A stretch of 64,000 nucleotides of DNA from Pseudomonadota bacterium (GTDB lineage: Bacteria > Pseudomonadota > Gammaproteobacteria > Steroidobacterales > Steroidobacteraceae): NCBI GenBank assembly GCA_018241525.1, contig JAFEDR010000009.1, positions 868,001-932,000 of the forward strand, given 5' to 3'. The position numbers and the translations under genes were made by a program. Positions within the stretch are counted from its first letter, which is position 1. The number at the start of each line of letters is the position of its first letter. The notes under the pieces were generated by a model. It was not told the origin of the DNA and made no database searches. It saw only the letters and a program-made list of their open reading frames with translations. This document shows positions 1 to 7,057 of this stretch, piece by piece.

Positions 1-2
1 CC

Positions 3-428
3 GAGCCCGCGTTGACGCCGGCTGACGCGCGTGCCGCCGGGCGAATGGACCAGGCGCTCAACGTCAATGACTGGTACCTGTTCCAGGGTGTCGCGAACGT
101 GATCGCATTCCAGCGCATCGTGCGCCCGCAGCTGATGGGACTGGCCGCCGACGAGGCGGCGATCGGTGAGGCCATGCCGCGCGCGGCGCAGGTGTTCGCC
201 GAACTCGCGCGCCTGCTCGGGGAGCAGCCGTTCTTCGCGGGTGCACAGCTGAGCCTGGCCGATCTCGCGATCGCAGCGCAGCTCGACTTCTTCCTCGAGA
301 CGCCCGAATGGCCGGTGCTCGCGGGCCCCCACCCCGGGCTCGCGGCCTGGCTCGGCCGGATGCGCGATCGTCCGTCGCTTCGCGCGACCACCTGGGAGCG
401 CGTCGCAGCGCTCGCCGCTGCGGGCTAG
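3..428 (+). CDS. Glutathione S-transferase family protein, C-terminal part (5' truncated by window)
   Basis: The open frame runs in from the left edge with no start, so only the last 141 or so residues are visible. They are mostly helical, with the pattern of a GST all-alpha C-terminal domain: an early segment DQALNVNDWYLFQGVANVIAF, and a late block FFAGAQLSLADLAIAAQLDFF that matches the conserved N-capping/aspartate motif (S-LADL) of GSTs. The thioredoxin-like N-terminal domain that binds glutathione lies outside the window. Members conjugate glutathione to electrophiles or act as stress and catabolic accessory proteins; the substrate cannot be inferred. It ends 95 bp before the CsaA-like gene on the same strand. 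Confidence 0.75.
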   Translation, partial: EPALTPADARAAGRMDQALNVNDWYLFQGVANVIAFQRIVRPQLMGLAADEAAIGEAMPRAAQVFAELARLLGEQPFFAGAQLSLADLAIAAQLDFFLETPEWPVLAGPHPGLAAWLGRMRDRPSLRATTWERVAALAAAG

Positions 429-523
429 CTTCGCGGCCTGGCGCCGCGGCAGGTGAGACTACAATCCGGGACCGCGACCCCGTCGCGCCCTCCGGCGTGC
501 GCGGGTCCACGCAGGAGATCCCG

Positions 524-880
524 ATGGCGCCCGCCGAACCGAAGCCCACGATCCGTTACGAGGATTTCGACAAGGTCGACATCCGCGTCGGCACGATCCT
601 CGCGGTCGAGGACGTGCCGCGCTCGCAGAAGCTCGTGCGACTGACCGTCGACTTCGGCGACCGACAGCGCACGATCCTGGTCGGCATGCGCGGCGAGCGC
701 GCGGATCCGCGCGGCGACCTGATCGGTCGTCAGAGCCTGTTCGTCGTCAACCTCGAGCCGCGCAAGATGGCCGGTGAGATCTCGGAGGGCATGCTGCTGG
801 ACCTCGGCTACCGCGACGGCATCGTGCCGGCCCTCGCGCTGCCGGAGCGGCCCGTACCCCCCGGTACCCGGGCGGGCTGA
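524..880 (+). CDS. CsaA-like tRNA-binding domain protein
   Basis: A 118-residue single-domain protein with the EMAPII/Arc1-type OB fold. IRYEDFDKVDIRVGTILAVE near residue 10 and FVVNLEPRKMAGEISEGMLL near residue 75 are the two hallmark blocks of the CsaA/MetRS C-terminal family. CsaA of Bacillus binds tRNA and has been described as a secretion chaperone; the cellular role here is not known. The ATG is preceded by AGGAG at seven-base spacing, which decides it over longer in-frame options. A TACAAT -10-like hexamer at 460-465 lies upstream, without a convincing -35. The gene converges on the PQQ-propeller gene with only a few bases between the stops. Confidence 0.85.
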   Translation: MAPAEPKPTIRYEDFDKVDIRVGTILAVEDVPRSQKLVRLTVDFGDRQRTILVGMRGERADPRGDLIGRQSLFVVNLEPRKMAGEISEGMLLDLGYRDGIVPALALPERPVPPGTRAG

Positions 881-885
881 CGGCG

Positions 886-2184
886 TCAGCCGATCGCGTA
901 CAGGTTGCCGTCGAGACTGCCGACGTAGACGACTCCATGGTCGATAGCCGGCGAGGACAGGATGCCGCCGACCGAGACGAACCGGTAGAAGTCGAGGTAC
1001 ATGTCCTCGAAGTCGCCGAACGTCGGCGCGAACGCCGCCGGGTCCAGCCTGAGGTCGGGCTGCAGGATCCGCAGGCGATCCGCCTTCGACGCGTCGGTGC
1101 GAAACTGCCCGACCGGCTCGCCGCTGTGCGCATCGAGCGCGGTCAGCGTGCCGTTGTGGCTGCCGATGAAGGCCCTGCCGCCAGCGAGCGCCGGCGAGGA
1201 AAACACGTAGGCCTTGAGGTCGGCATTGAAGCGCAGCCGGCCGGTGCGCGCGTCGAGCGCAAAGAACCGCGAGCTGTCGGATGTCCCGGCGTAGACGAGG
1301 CCGTCGCGCACGGCCGGTGTCGTGTTGACCCAGGACTTGCTGGTCGGGTAGTCCCAGCGCTTGCGGCCGGTAGCGGCGTCGAGGGCGTAGACGTGGCCGT
1401 CGCGGCAGCCGACGAACACGGTGCCGTCGGCGACTGCGGCGCTGGCCTGGAAGCCCACCTGGTTGTGGATCGCCGCATCTTCGCCGCCATGGAAGACCCA
1501 GCGCTGCTGGCCACTGTCGGCGTCGAGGGCGTAGAAGTTGCCGTCCCAGCTGCCGATGTAGACGGTCGCGTCGACGACGGCCGGCGAGGCGTGGACGACA
1601 TCGCCGGTCGGGAACTTCCACTGCAGCATGCCGGTGTGGGCGTCGAGTGCGTAGACGTTGCCGTCGCCGCTGCCGAAGTACACCTTGCCGCGCGCCACCG
1701 TCGGCGCCGACGTCCAGACGTCCCAGGCATCCGGCATGGTCTGGCCCGCCGGCGGGTAGCCGTGCAGCCCGCGCGCCTGGAACTTGCGCTCGTACTCCAC
1801 CGCGGTGACCCAGCGGACCGCCCCCGTAGCCGCGTCGAGTGCCGCCAGTGAGCCGCTCGAGGAGACGAAGTACAGCGTGCCGTCGGCGATCGCCGGGGTT
1901 GAGGCGATCGGCGTGCGCGACTTGAAGTGCCAGCGTTCCTTGCCGGTGGTCGCGTCCACCGCGTAGAGAAAGCCGCTCAGGCTCGAAACGTAGACGGCGC
2001 CGCCGGCGATCACCGGCGAAGAAACGATCGGCCCGCCGGTGGCGAACGACCAGCGGGCGGCCTCGATCTGTGCCGGCGGTGCTGAGTCGTAGGCGCCGGT
2101 ATGGGCGTTATCGCCGTGGAACGTGGCCTGGCCGAGTGCCGGCGAGGCGGATGCGAGGAACGCGAGCGCGAACAGGGTTTTCAT
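886..2184 (-). CDS. Secreted PQQ-binding-like beta-propeller repeat protein
   Basis: A 432-residue protein with an N-terminal signal peptide (MKTLFALAFLASASPALGQ). It is followed by about seven repeats of the form G-x-VYVGS-DGNLYALDA-TG-x-x-RW, the PQQ_2/BamB-type blade signature. After export it should fold as an eight-bladed or similar propeller in the periplasm. The repeats resemble quinoprotein alcohol dehydrogenases, but the protein lacks the length and the catalytic Asp/Ca region of a true dehydrogenase. It may therefore be a structural or scaffolding propeller or a BamB-like protein; function is unassigned. Its start lies 103 bp from the AraC-type repeats at 2287-2321, so it could share that control region with the divergent aldehyde dehydrogenase. 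Confidence 0.8.
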   Translation of the reverse strand: MKTLFALAFLASASPALGQATFHGDNAHTGAYDSAPPAQIEAARWSFATGGPIVSSPVIAGGAVYVSSLSGFLYAVDATTGKERWHFKSRTPIASTPAIADGTLYFVSSSGSLAALDAATGAVRWVTAVEYERKFQARGLHGYPPAGQTMPDAWDVWTSAPTVARGKVYFGSGDGNVYALDAHTGMLQWKFPTGDVVHASPAVVDATVYIGSWDGNFYALDADSGQQRWVFHGGEDAAIHNQVGFQASAAVADGTVFVGCRDGHVYALDAATGRKRWDYPTSKSWVNTTPAVRDGLVYAGTSDSSRFFALDARTGRLRFNADLKAYVFSSPALAGGRAFIGSHNGTLTALDAHSGEPVGQFRTDASKADRLRILQPDLRLDPAAFAPTFGDFEDMYLDFYRFVSVGGILSSPAIDHGVVYVGSLDGNLYAIG

Positions 2185-2286
2185 CCGCCCAGCCTAGCGC
2201 CTGGCGCCCGCCGCTGGGCGCGCCGCCCGGCCAGTTCGTCACGCCGGGGGCTCCGTTCGTCGCATCCGGCGGCCGACGAAAATTCG

Positions 2287-2321
2287 GGCAAGCTCCCGAC
2301 AATTCCGGCATGAACCGGAAA
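2287..2321 (+). promoter_or_regulatory. Candidate AraC-family operator (direct repeats), upstream of the aldehyde dehydrogenase
   Basis: Two direct repeats, GGCAAGCTCCCGACA (2287-2301) and GGCATGAACCGGAAA (2307-2321), start exactly 20 bp apart, about two helical turns, as expected for an AraC-type regulator with two HTH motifs per subunit. An almost identical pair with the same 20-bp register lies at 6479-6513, directly after the AraC gene. The site is about 86 bp before the aldehyde dehydrogenase ATG. Direct binding by the AraC protein at 5561-6454 is inferred. Confidence 0.5.
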
Positions 2322-2407
2322 GCACCGGGCGGGCCGGCGACCCAGACTCCACCGTGCCGGATTCGCCGTTCCCGGCCCCGGCCCGCCGCTTGCCACGAGG
2401 TACCGCC

Positions 2408-3925
2408 ATGTCCGCGATCGACGAATTCAGGGCCCTGAGCGGCCACCACCGGATCGGGGGCGCGCTGGTGCGGGCCGCCGGCACCCAGTCCTTTGCCGTG
2501 GTCGACCCGGCCACCGAGCTGCCGGTTGGCGAGATCGTCGAGGCGACCGCAGCCGAGATCGCGGCGAGTATCGCCGCCGCGCGGGCCGCGCAGCGCGACT
2601 GGGCGAAGTCGAATTACCACCGTCGGGTCGACCTGCTGCACGAGGCGTCCCGCCGGATGATCGCGCGGCGGCCACTGGTCGCCGAGATGCTGACGCGTGA
2701 GATGGGCAAGCCCTACAAGGAGTCGGCGGACGAGGTCACCTGGTCCTCGACCGCGACCGACTACTACGCCGAGGTCGCGCGCCACGAGGCCGGCAAGGTG
2801 CTTGGCTCCCCGGTCGACGGCCAGTTCCACTTCACGACCAAGGAGCCTCTCGGGGTGGTCGTGATCATCCTGCCGTTCAACTACCCCCTGTGCCTGCTCT
2901 GCTGGCAGGCGGCGGCGGCGCTCGCGAGCGGCAATGCGGTGATCATCAAGCCGTCGGAGCTGACCACGCTGACGACGCTCGCCTTCGCCGCGGCGTTCGA
3001 CGGCCTGCCGGCCGGCCTCGTGCAGGTGCTGGCCGGCGGCGGTGCGGTCGGTCGCGCGCTGGTCGAGTCGCCGGACACGGACATGGTCGCCTTCACCGGC
3101 GGCATCGACACCGGCCGCCTGGTCGCCGAGGCCTGCGGGCGCCTCTACAAGCGCGCGTTGATCGAGACTTCCGGCAACGACCCGTACCTCGTGATGCCGT
3201 CCGCGCCCATCGACGTGGCGGCGCGCGGCGCGGCCTTCGGCGCGTTCCTCAATTGCGGCCAGGTGTGCGCCGCCGCCGAGCGCTTCTACGTCCACGAGCA
3301 GATTTACGACGCGTTCATGGAGCGGCTGGTGCACTACGCGCGTCAGGTCAGGATCGGCAACGGGCTCGACCGCGTCGATATGGGGCCGCTGGCGGCGCGC
3401 CGCGAGCTTGACCGGTACCAGAAGCTGCTCGAGCTCGCGAAGCGCGAAGGTGCGCGGGTACTCGCCGGCGGCGGGCGGCCCGCGGCGCTGAACCGGGGCT
3501 GGTTCGCCGACGCCACGGTGCTCGGCGACGTACCACCCGACGCGGCGATCATGAATAATGAGTCGTTCGGGCCGGTCGCCCCGGTCAGCCGGGTCCGCGA
3601 CCTCGACGAGGCGCTGCGCCTCGCGAACCGCTCGCGCTACGGGCTTGGCGCGACGATCTACACGCGCGACCTCGAGGAATCGATGCGCGCGGTGAACGAA
3701 CTGGAGGCCGGGATGGTGTGGGTCAATGCACCGCTGCTCGACAACGACGCCGGTCCGTTCGGTGGCCGGAAGCAGTCGGGGCTCGGCCGGCAGCTCGGCG
3801 CGGAAGGTCTCGACACCTTCCGGCACACCAAGCTCGCGATGATCGACCCGGCGGCGAAGCCGCACGACTTCTGGTGGTTCCCGTACGCGGATGCCGAGGC
3901 CTTTCCGGGACGGCGCGATGGCTGA
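2408..3925 (+). CDS. NAD(P)-dependent aldehyde dehydrogenase family protein
   Basis: A 505-residue full-length ALDH. The general base Glu is E253 in LIETSGNDP and the nucleophile is C287 in NCGQVCAAA. The Rossmann-type block FTGGIDTG (229-236) replaces the usual FTGS, K181 lies in the KPSE motif, and PFNYPL is the N-terminal substrate-channel motif. The reaction is oxidation of an aldehyde to a carboxylate with NAD(P). The sequence style is near succinate-semialdehyde or phenylacetaldehyde-type enzymes, but the substrate cannot be fixed. The ATG follows a GAGG-type ribosome site. It overlaps the next small gene by 8 bp and forms an operon with the NCS1 permease. The upstream AraC-type repeats suggest induction together with the flavoenzyme operon at 6.6 kb. 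Confidence 0.9.
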   Translation: MSAIDEFRALSGHHRIGGALVRAAGTQSFAVVDPATELPVGEIVEATAAEIAASIAAARAAQRDWAKSNYHRRVDLLHEASRRMIARRPLVAEMLTREMGKPYKESADEVTWSSTATDYYAEVARHEAGKVLGSPVDGQFHFTTKEPLGVVVIILPFNYPLCLLCWQAAAALASGNAVIIKPSELTTLTTLAFAAAFDGLPAGLVQVLAGGGAVGRALVESPDTDMVAFTGGIDTGRLVAEACGRLYKRALIETSGNDPYLVMPSAPIDVAARGAAFGAFLNCGQVCAAAERFYVHEQIYDAFMERLVHYARQVRIGNGLDRVDMGPLAARRELDRYQKLLELAKREGARVLAGGGRPAALNRGWFADATVLGDVPPDAAIMNNESFGPVAPVSRVRDLDEALRLANRSRYGLGATIYTRDLEESMRAVNELEAGMVWVNAPLLDNDAGPFGGRKQSGLGRQLGAEGLDTFRHTKLAMIDPAAKPHDFWWFPYADAEAFPGRRDG

Positions 3926-4100
3926 GCGCGACGCGCCGTTGCCGCCCGCGCTCGCCGAGCGGCTCGCCGCCGCCGAGCGGGATTCCGCGGACCGCGACTT
4001 CGACGCGACGAGCTGGGCGTGGATGCTGATCCTCGGCGCGTTATTGCCGCTCGTGCTGATCATGGCCGGCTGGCTGCTCGGCGCCGGGCCTGCGACGTGA
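3918..4100 (+). CDS. Small single-span membrane protein, unknown
   Basis: A 60-residue protein with a charged N-terminal half (ERLAAAERDSADRDFDATSW) and one C-terminal transmembrane helix (MLILGALLPLVLIMAGWLLG). Its ATG overlaps the 3' end of the aldehyde dehydrogenase by 8 bp and its stop is 4 bp before the GTG of the permease, so translational coupling in a three-gene operon is likely. It may be a small accessory subunit of the permease; no family was recognised. The position and the hydrophobic helix support a real gene over a chance ORF. Confidence 0.65.
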   Translation: MAERDAPLPPALAERLAAAERDSADRDFDATSWAWMLILGALLPLVLIMAGWLLGAGPAT

Positions 4101-4104
4101 GCCT

Positions 4105-5490
4105 GTGAGCCTGCGCGGCGACGCGCCCGCCGACGAGAGCGTCTGGCCGCTGGTGCCGGCGGAGCGCCGCTGGGGGCCGTGGCGCCTCGGCGTCACGCTC
4201 GCCACCGCTGCGGCTGCGACCTGGTGCTACCTGATCGGCGAATCCGTCGGCGGCTACCTGGGCTTCGGCGCCGGCGCGCTCGCGCTGACTGCGGGCTGCA
4301 TGATCGGCATGCTGCTGGTGCTGCTGGCGGGCGGGCCGCTCAGCGTGCGCTTCGGCATCGATTCGATCGCTGCCACCAAGCCTCAGTTCGGCACGCGCGG
4401 CTGGGTGATCCCGGCGGCGCTGCAGGCGGTCTCGATCATCGGCTGGAACTCGCTGCTGATCATCTTCTTCGCAAAGTCGGCAACTCAATTCGCGGTGGCG
4501 CTCGGGCTGGTCTCGCCGGAGGCGGTGCCGAGGGCGCTGGTGCCGGCGCTGACGCTGCTCGCCTGCGGCGTGATCTTCGTGGCGCTGACCCGCGGCGCGA
4601 CCGGGGTGTCGGCCGTCTCGAACATCCTGGTGGCGCACGTGCTGGTCGGGCTGTGGATGCTGTACCTCATCGTCACGCGCCGCTGGCCGGAGCTCATTGC
4701 CGCGGTGCCGGCGGTGGCCACGCCCGACCGGCTCTGGAACTACACCACGGGCGTGGAGCTCGGCGTCGCGACCACCCTCTCCTGGTGGCCGTACGTCGGC
4801 GCGATGATCCGCATGGCGCCGAACGGGCGCAGCGTGGTGCTGCCGGTGATGCTCGGCATGGGCGCGCCGGTGCCGCTGCTGAGCCTGATCGGGCTCGCGG
4901 GCGTGCTGGTGCTGAAGTCCTCCGACCCCGCCCAGTGGCTGCGCACGGTCGGTGGCCCGGTCTACGCGCTGGTCGCGCTCGGCTTCGTCACCGCGGCGAA
5001 CTTCGGCACCGCGATCGCCGGCATCTACGCCTCGACGCTTGGGCTGCGCAACTTCCGCGCCCTCGAGCGCCGGCCCTGGCGGGTGCTGCTCGCGCTGACG
5101 CTGGCGCCGGTGGCGTTCGTCGGCATCGCGATCCCGGAGCTGTTCTTCGCCGGGTTCGGCAACTTCCTGGCGCTGATCGGGGTCGCGTTCGCGCCGCTGT
5201 GCGGTATCCAGATCGCCGACTACTATGTCGTGCGCCGCCGGCAGGTGTCGCTGCGCGCAATCTATGACGACCGCCCGGGCTCGCCCTACCATTTCTGGCA
5301 TGGCGTGAACCTGGCGGCGGTGGTCGCGCTCGGCGCCGGTTGCGCGGCCTACGTCCTGCTCCTCAACCCCCTGACCTACCAGTCGTCCGGACCGTACCGG
5401 TACCTGACCGCGTCCCTGCCGGCCGCCCTGGTCGCCGGGGTGGCCCACGTCCTCCTGAGCCGCCTGCAGCGCGCGCGCCACGCCGCGTAG
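4105..5490 (+). CDS. NCS1-type nucleobase/cation symporter family permease
   Basis: A 461-residue polytopic inner-membrane protein with about 12 hydrophobic segments. The N-terminal ESVGGYLGFGAGALALTAGCMIGMLL and the RFGIDSIAATKPQFGTRGW loop resemble the cytosine/purine/hydantoin (codB-like) NCS1 family, as do the late segments GNFLALIGVAFAPLCGIQIADYYVVRR. Members import nucleobases, hydantoins, allantoin or thiamine precursors with H+ or Na+. The GTG start sits 4 bp behind the small membrane gene. Context with an aldehyde dehydrogenase and a DMGDH-like flavoenzyme suggests uptake of a nitrogenous substrate. The exact ligand is unknown. Confidence 0.82.
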   Translation: MSLRGDAPADESVWPLVPAERRWGPWRLGVTLATAAAATWCYLIGESVGGYLGFGAGALALTAGCMIGMLLVLLAGGPLSVRFGIDSIAATKPQFGTRGWVIPAALQAVSIIGWNSLLIIFFAKSATQFAVALGLVSPEAVPRALVPALTLLACGVIFVALTRGATGVSAVSNILVAHVLVGLWMLYLIVTRRWPELIAAVPAVATPDRLWNYTTGVELGVATTLSWWPYVGAMIRMAPNGRSVVLPVMLGMGAPVPLLSLIGLAGVLVLKSSDPAQWLRTVGGPVYALVALGFVTAANFGTAIAGIYASTLGLRNFRALERRPWRVLLALTLAPVAFVGIAIPELFFAGFGNFLALIGVAFAPLCGIQIADYYVVRRRQVSLRAIYDDRPGSPYHFWHGVNLAAVVALGAGCAAYVLLLNPLTYQSSGPYRYLTASLPAALVAGVAHVLLSRLQRARHAA

Positions 5491-5560
5491 TCACGCCCCG
5501 GTCCTCCGGCTTATAGTCGGGAGTCACGGGCCGCGTCGCGCCGCGGATCCGGGGGGAACC

Positions 5561-6454
5561 ATGATCGCTGCAGACAGCACGGGCGGGTCCACCGCAGCCT
5601 GGCTTCGCGGGTTGCCACAGGCGCCGGCGCGCAGCAGCCTGCCCTACGGCTGGCGCCACCTGGAGGCGCACCGCTACGACGGGCTGCGCTGCACGGACCT
5701 CACGTTGCCGCCGACCGGCCGGCACTTCATCGCGATCCACCTGTTGCGTCCCTGCCACGTCGAGACCCGCTGGGGCGAGCGAACGCATCGCGGCCACTCG
5801 GTCCCGGGCAACGCGATGCTGATGGCGGCCGGACAGGAGAGCACCTGGCAGTGCTCCTCGCCGATCGACGAGCTGCACGTGTTTCTCGACCCGCTGCTGG
5901 TGCGCGAGGTGGCCGACGAGATCGGCCTCGGCTCCTTCGAGCTCGTCGACGGCGTGGCCCTGATCGACCCGGCGTTCGCGGACCTTGCGCGGCAGCTGCT
6001 TGCCGAGCTCGAGGGCCCGGGACTCGGTACCCGGCTCTTCGCCGACACCGCAGCGCGCGCGCTCGCGCTGCACCTGCTGCGCCACCACTCCAACGCGCGC
6101 GCCGGCGAGGCACCGGCTCGGCTCGAGATGACGGCCCGCCAGCTGCGGGTCGCGACCGAGTTCATCGAGGCGCACCTCGGCGAGGAGCTGACGCTCGAGA
6201 GCATCTCGGCGGCGCCGGCCATGAGTCCGTTTCGATTCGCGCGCGCCTTTCGCAAGGCGACCGGGCAATCGCCGCGGCAGTACGTGATCGGCCGGCGCAT
6301 CGAGCGGGCCAAGTCACTGCTCAGCGCCGGCGAACTCGAGCTCGCCGACATCGCGAACCGGGTCGGTTTCGCCACCCAGAGCCATTTCACCACCGTGTTC
6401 CGGCAGCGATGCGGCACGACGCCGAAGCGCTACCGGGACCGCTGTCGAAGCTGA
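5561..6454 (+). CDS. AraC family transcriptional regulator
   Basis: A 297-residue regulator. The C-terminal third (about 190-295) carries the double helix-turn-helix of AraC/XylS proteins: LTLESISAAPAMSPFRFARAFRKATGQSPRQYVIGRRIERAK, then LADIANRVGFATQSHFTTVFRQRCGTTPKRYR. The N-terminal part is a poorly conserved, probably cupin-like effector domain. It sits between the ALDH-permease operon and the flavoenzyme operon, both of which have the same 20-bp-spaced repeats upstream (2287-2321 and 6479-6513), so it is the natural candidate activator of both. A TATAGT hexamer at 5512-5517 may be its -10. The effector is unknown. Confidence 0.9.
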   Translation: MIAADSTGGSTAAWLRGLPQAPARSSLPYGWRHLEAHRYDGLRCTDLTLPPTGRHFIAIHLLRPCHVETRWGERTHRGHSVPGNAMLMAAGQESTWQCSSPIDELHVFLDPLLVREVADEIGLGSFELVDGVALIDPAFADLARQLLAELEGPGLGTRLFADTAARALALHLLRHHSNARAGEAPARLEMTARQLRVATEFIEAHLGEELTLESISAAPAMSPFRFARAFRKATGQSPRQYVIGRRIERAKSLLSAGELELADIANRVGFATQSHFTTVFRQRCGTTPKRYRDRCRS

Positions 6455-6478
6455 ACGACGGGACGACGCCGCAAAATC

Positions 6479-6513
6479 GGCAAGATCCCGACAGGCGCGG
6501 CAGGAACGCGAAA
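6479..6513 (+). promoter_or_regulatory. Candidate AraC-family operator, second copy
   Basis: Direct repeats GGCAAGATCCCGACA (6479-6493) and GGCAGGAACGCGAAA (6499-6513) start 20 bp apart. They match the 2287-2321 pair in sequence and register; repeat 1 differs at a single base. The site begins 25 bp after the AraC stop and lies 100 bp before the start of the barrel protein/flavoenzyme operon. Binding by the adjacent AraC protein is inferred. Confidence 0.5.
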
Positions 6514-6613
6514 GACCGACTCCGGGGCGCAGCGCACGCTGGCCGGGTCTGCGTCCCCCGCCGGGGTGTACGCCGGCCGTCGGGCAGCGTCCGGCCGAGG
6601 GAGGGAGGGGTCC

Positions 6614-7057
6614 TTGAGCAGATTTCCGGGTGGGCCTTGCGCCTGGCTCGCGGCTGCGATCGCGTTCGCCGCGCCCGCCGCGGCCTCGCCGGCGAAGTTC
6701 ACGGTCGTCGAGCGAGCGGTTGCGGAGACGACGCTGCATCGCGGTACCGCGGACGATGCGCTCGGCGATGAGATCGTGTTCGCGAATCCGCTCTACGACG
6801 CCGCCAACCGCGTCGAGGTCGGCGCCAGCCGGGGCTTCTGCCGGCGGGTCGAGCTCGGCCGTCACTGGCAGTGCAGCTTCACGCTCGCACTGCGGGAGGG
6901 CGGGCTCGTCATCGAGGGCGACTATCCGGACGAAGGCGACGCCGAGTTTGCGATCGTCGGGGGCACCGGTCGCTATCGCGGCGCGCGCGGCGTGCTGCGG
7001 GTGCACCCGCGCGATGCCGCGCACACGGCATACGATTTCGCGGTCGACCTGCAATGA
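6614..7057 (+). CDS. Secreted allene oxide cyclase barrel-like protein
   Basis: A 147-residue protein with a signal peptide (CAWLAAAIAFAAPAAASPA) and a compact beta-rich domain ending in the block FAIVGGTGRYRGARGVLRV. That block is the characteristic GGTG-Y-GA-G loop of allene oxide cyclase/dirigent-like barrels. Bacterial members are of unknown function; the plant enzymes cyclise or stereodirect reactive intermediates. A TTG start is chosen because it follows a GGAGGGAGGGG tract and gives a clean signal peptide; a GTG 48 bp upstream is an alternative. Its stop overlaps the ATG of the flavoenzyme (ATGA), so the two are translationally coupled. Confidence 0.65.
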   Translation: MSRFPGGPCAWLAAAIAFAAPAAASPAKFTVVERAVAETTLHRGTADDALGDEIVFANPLYDAANRVEVGASRGFCRRVELGRHWQCSFTLALREGGLVIEGDYPDEGDAEFAIVGGTGRYRGARGVLRVHPRDAAHTAYDFAVDLQ

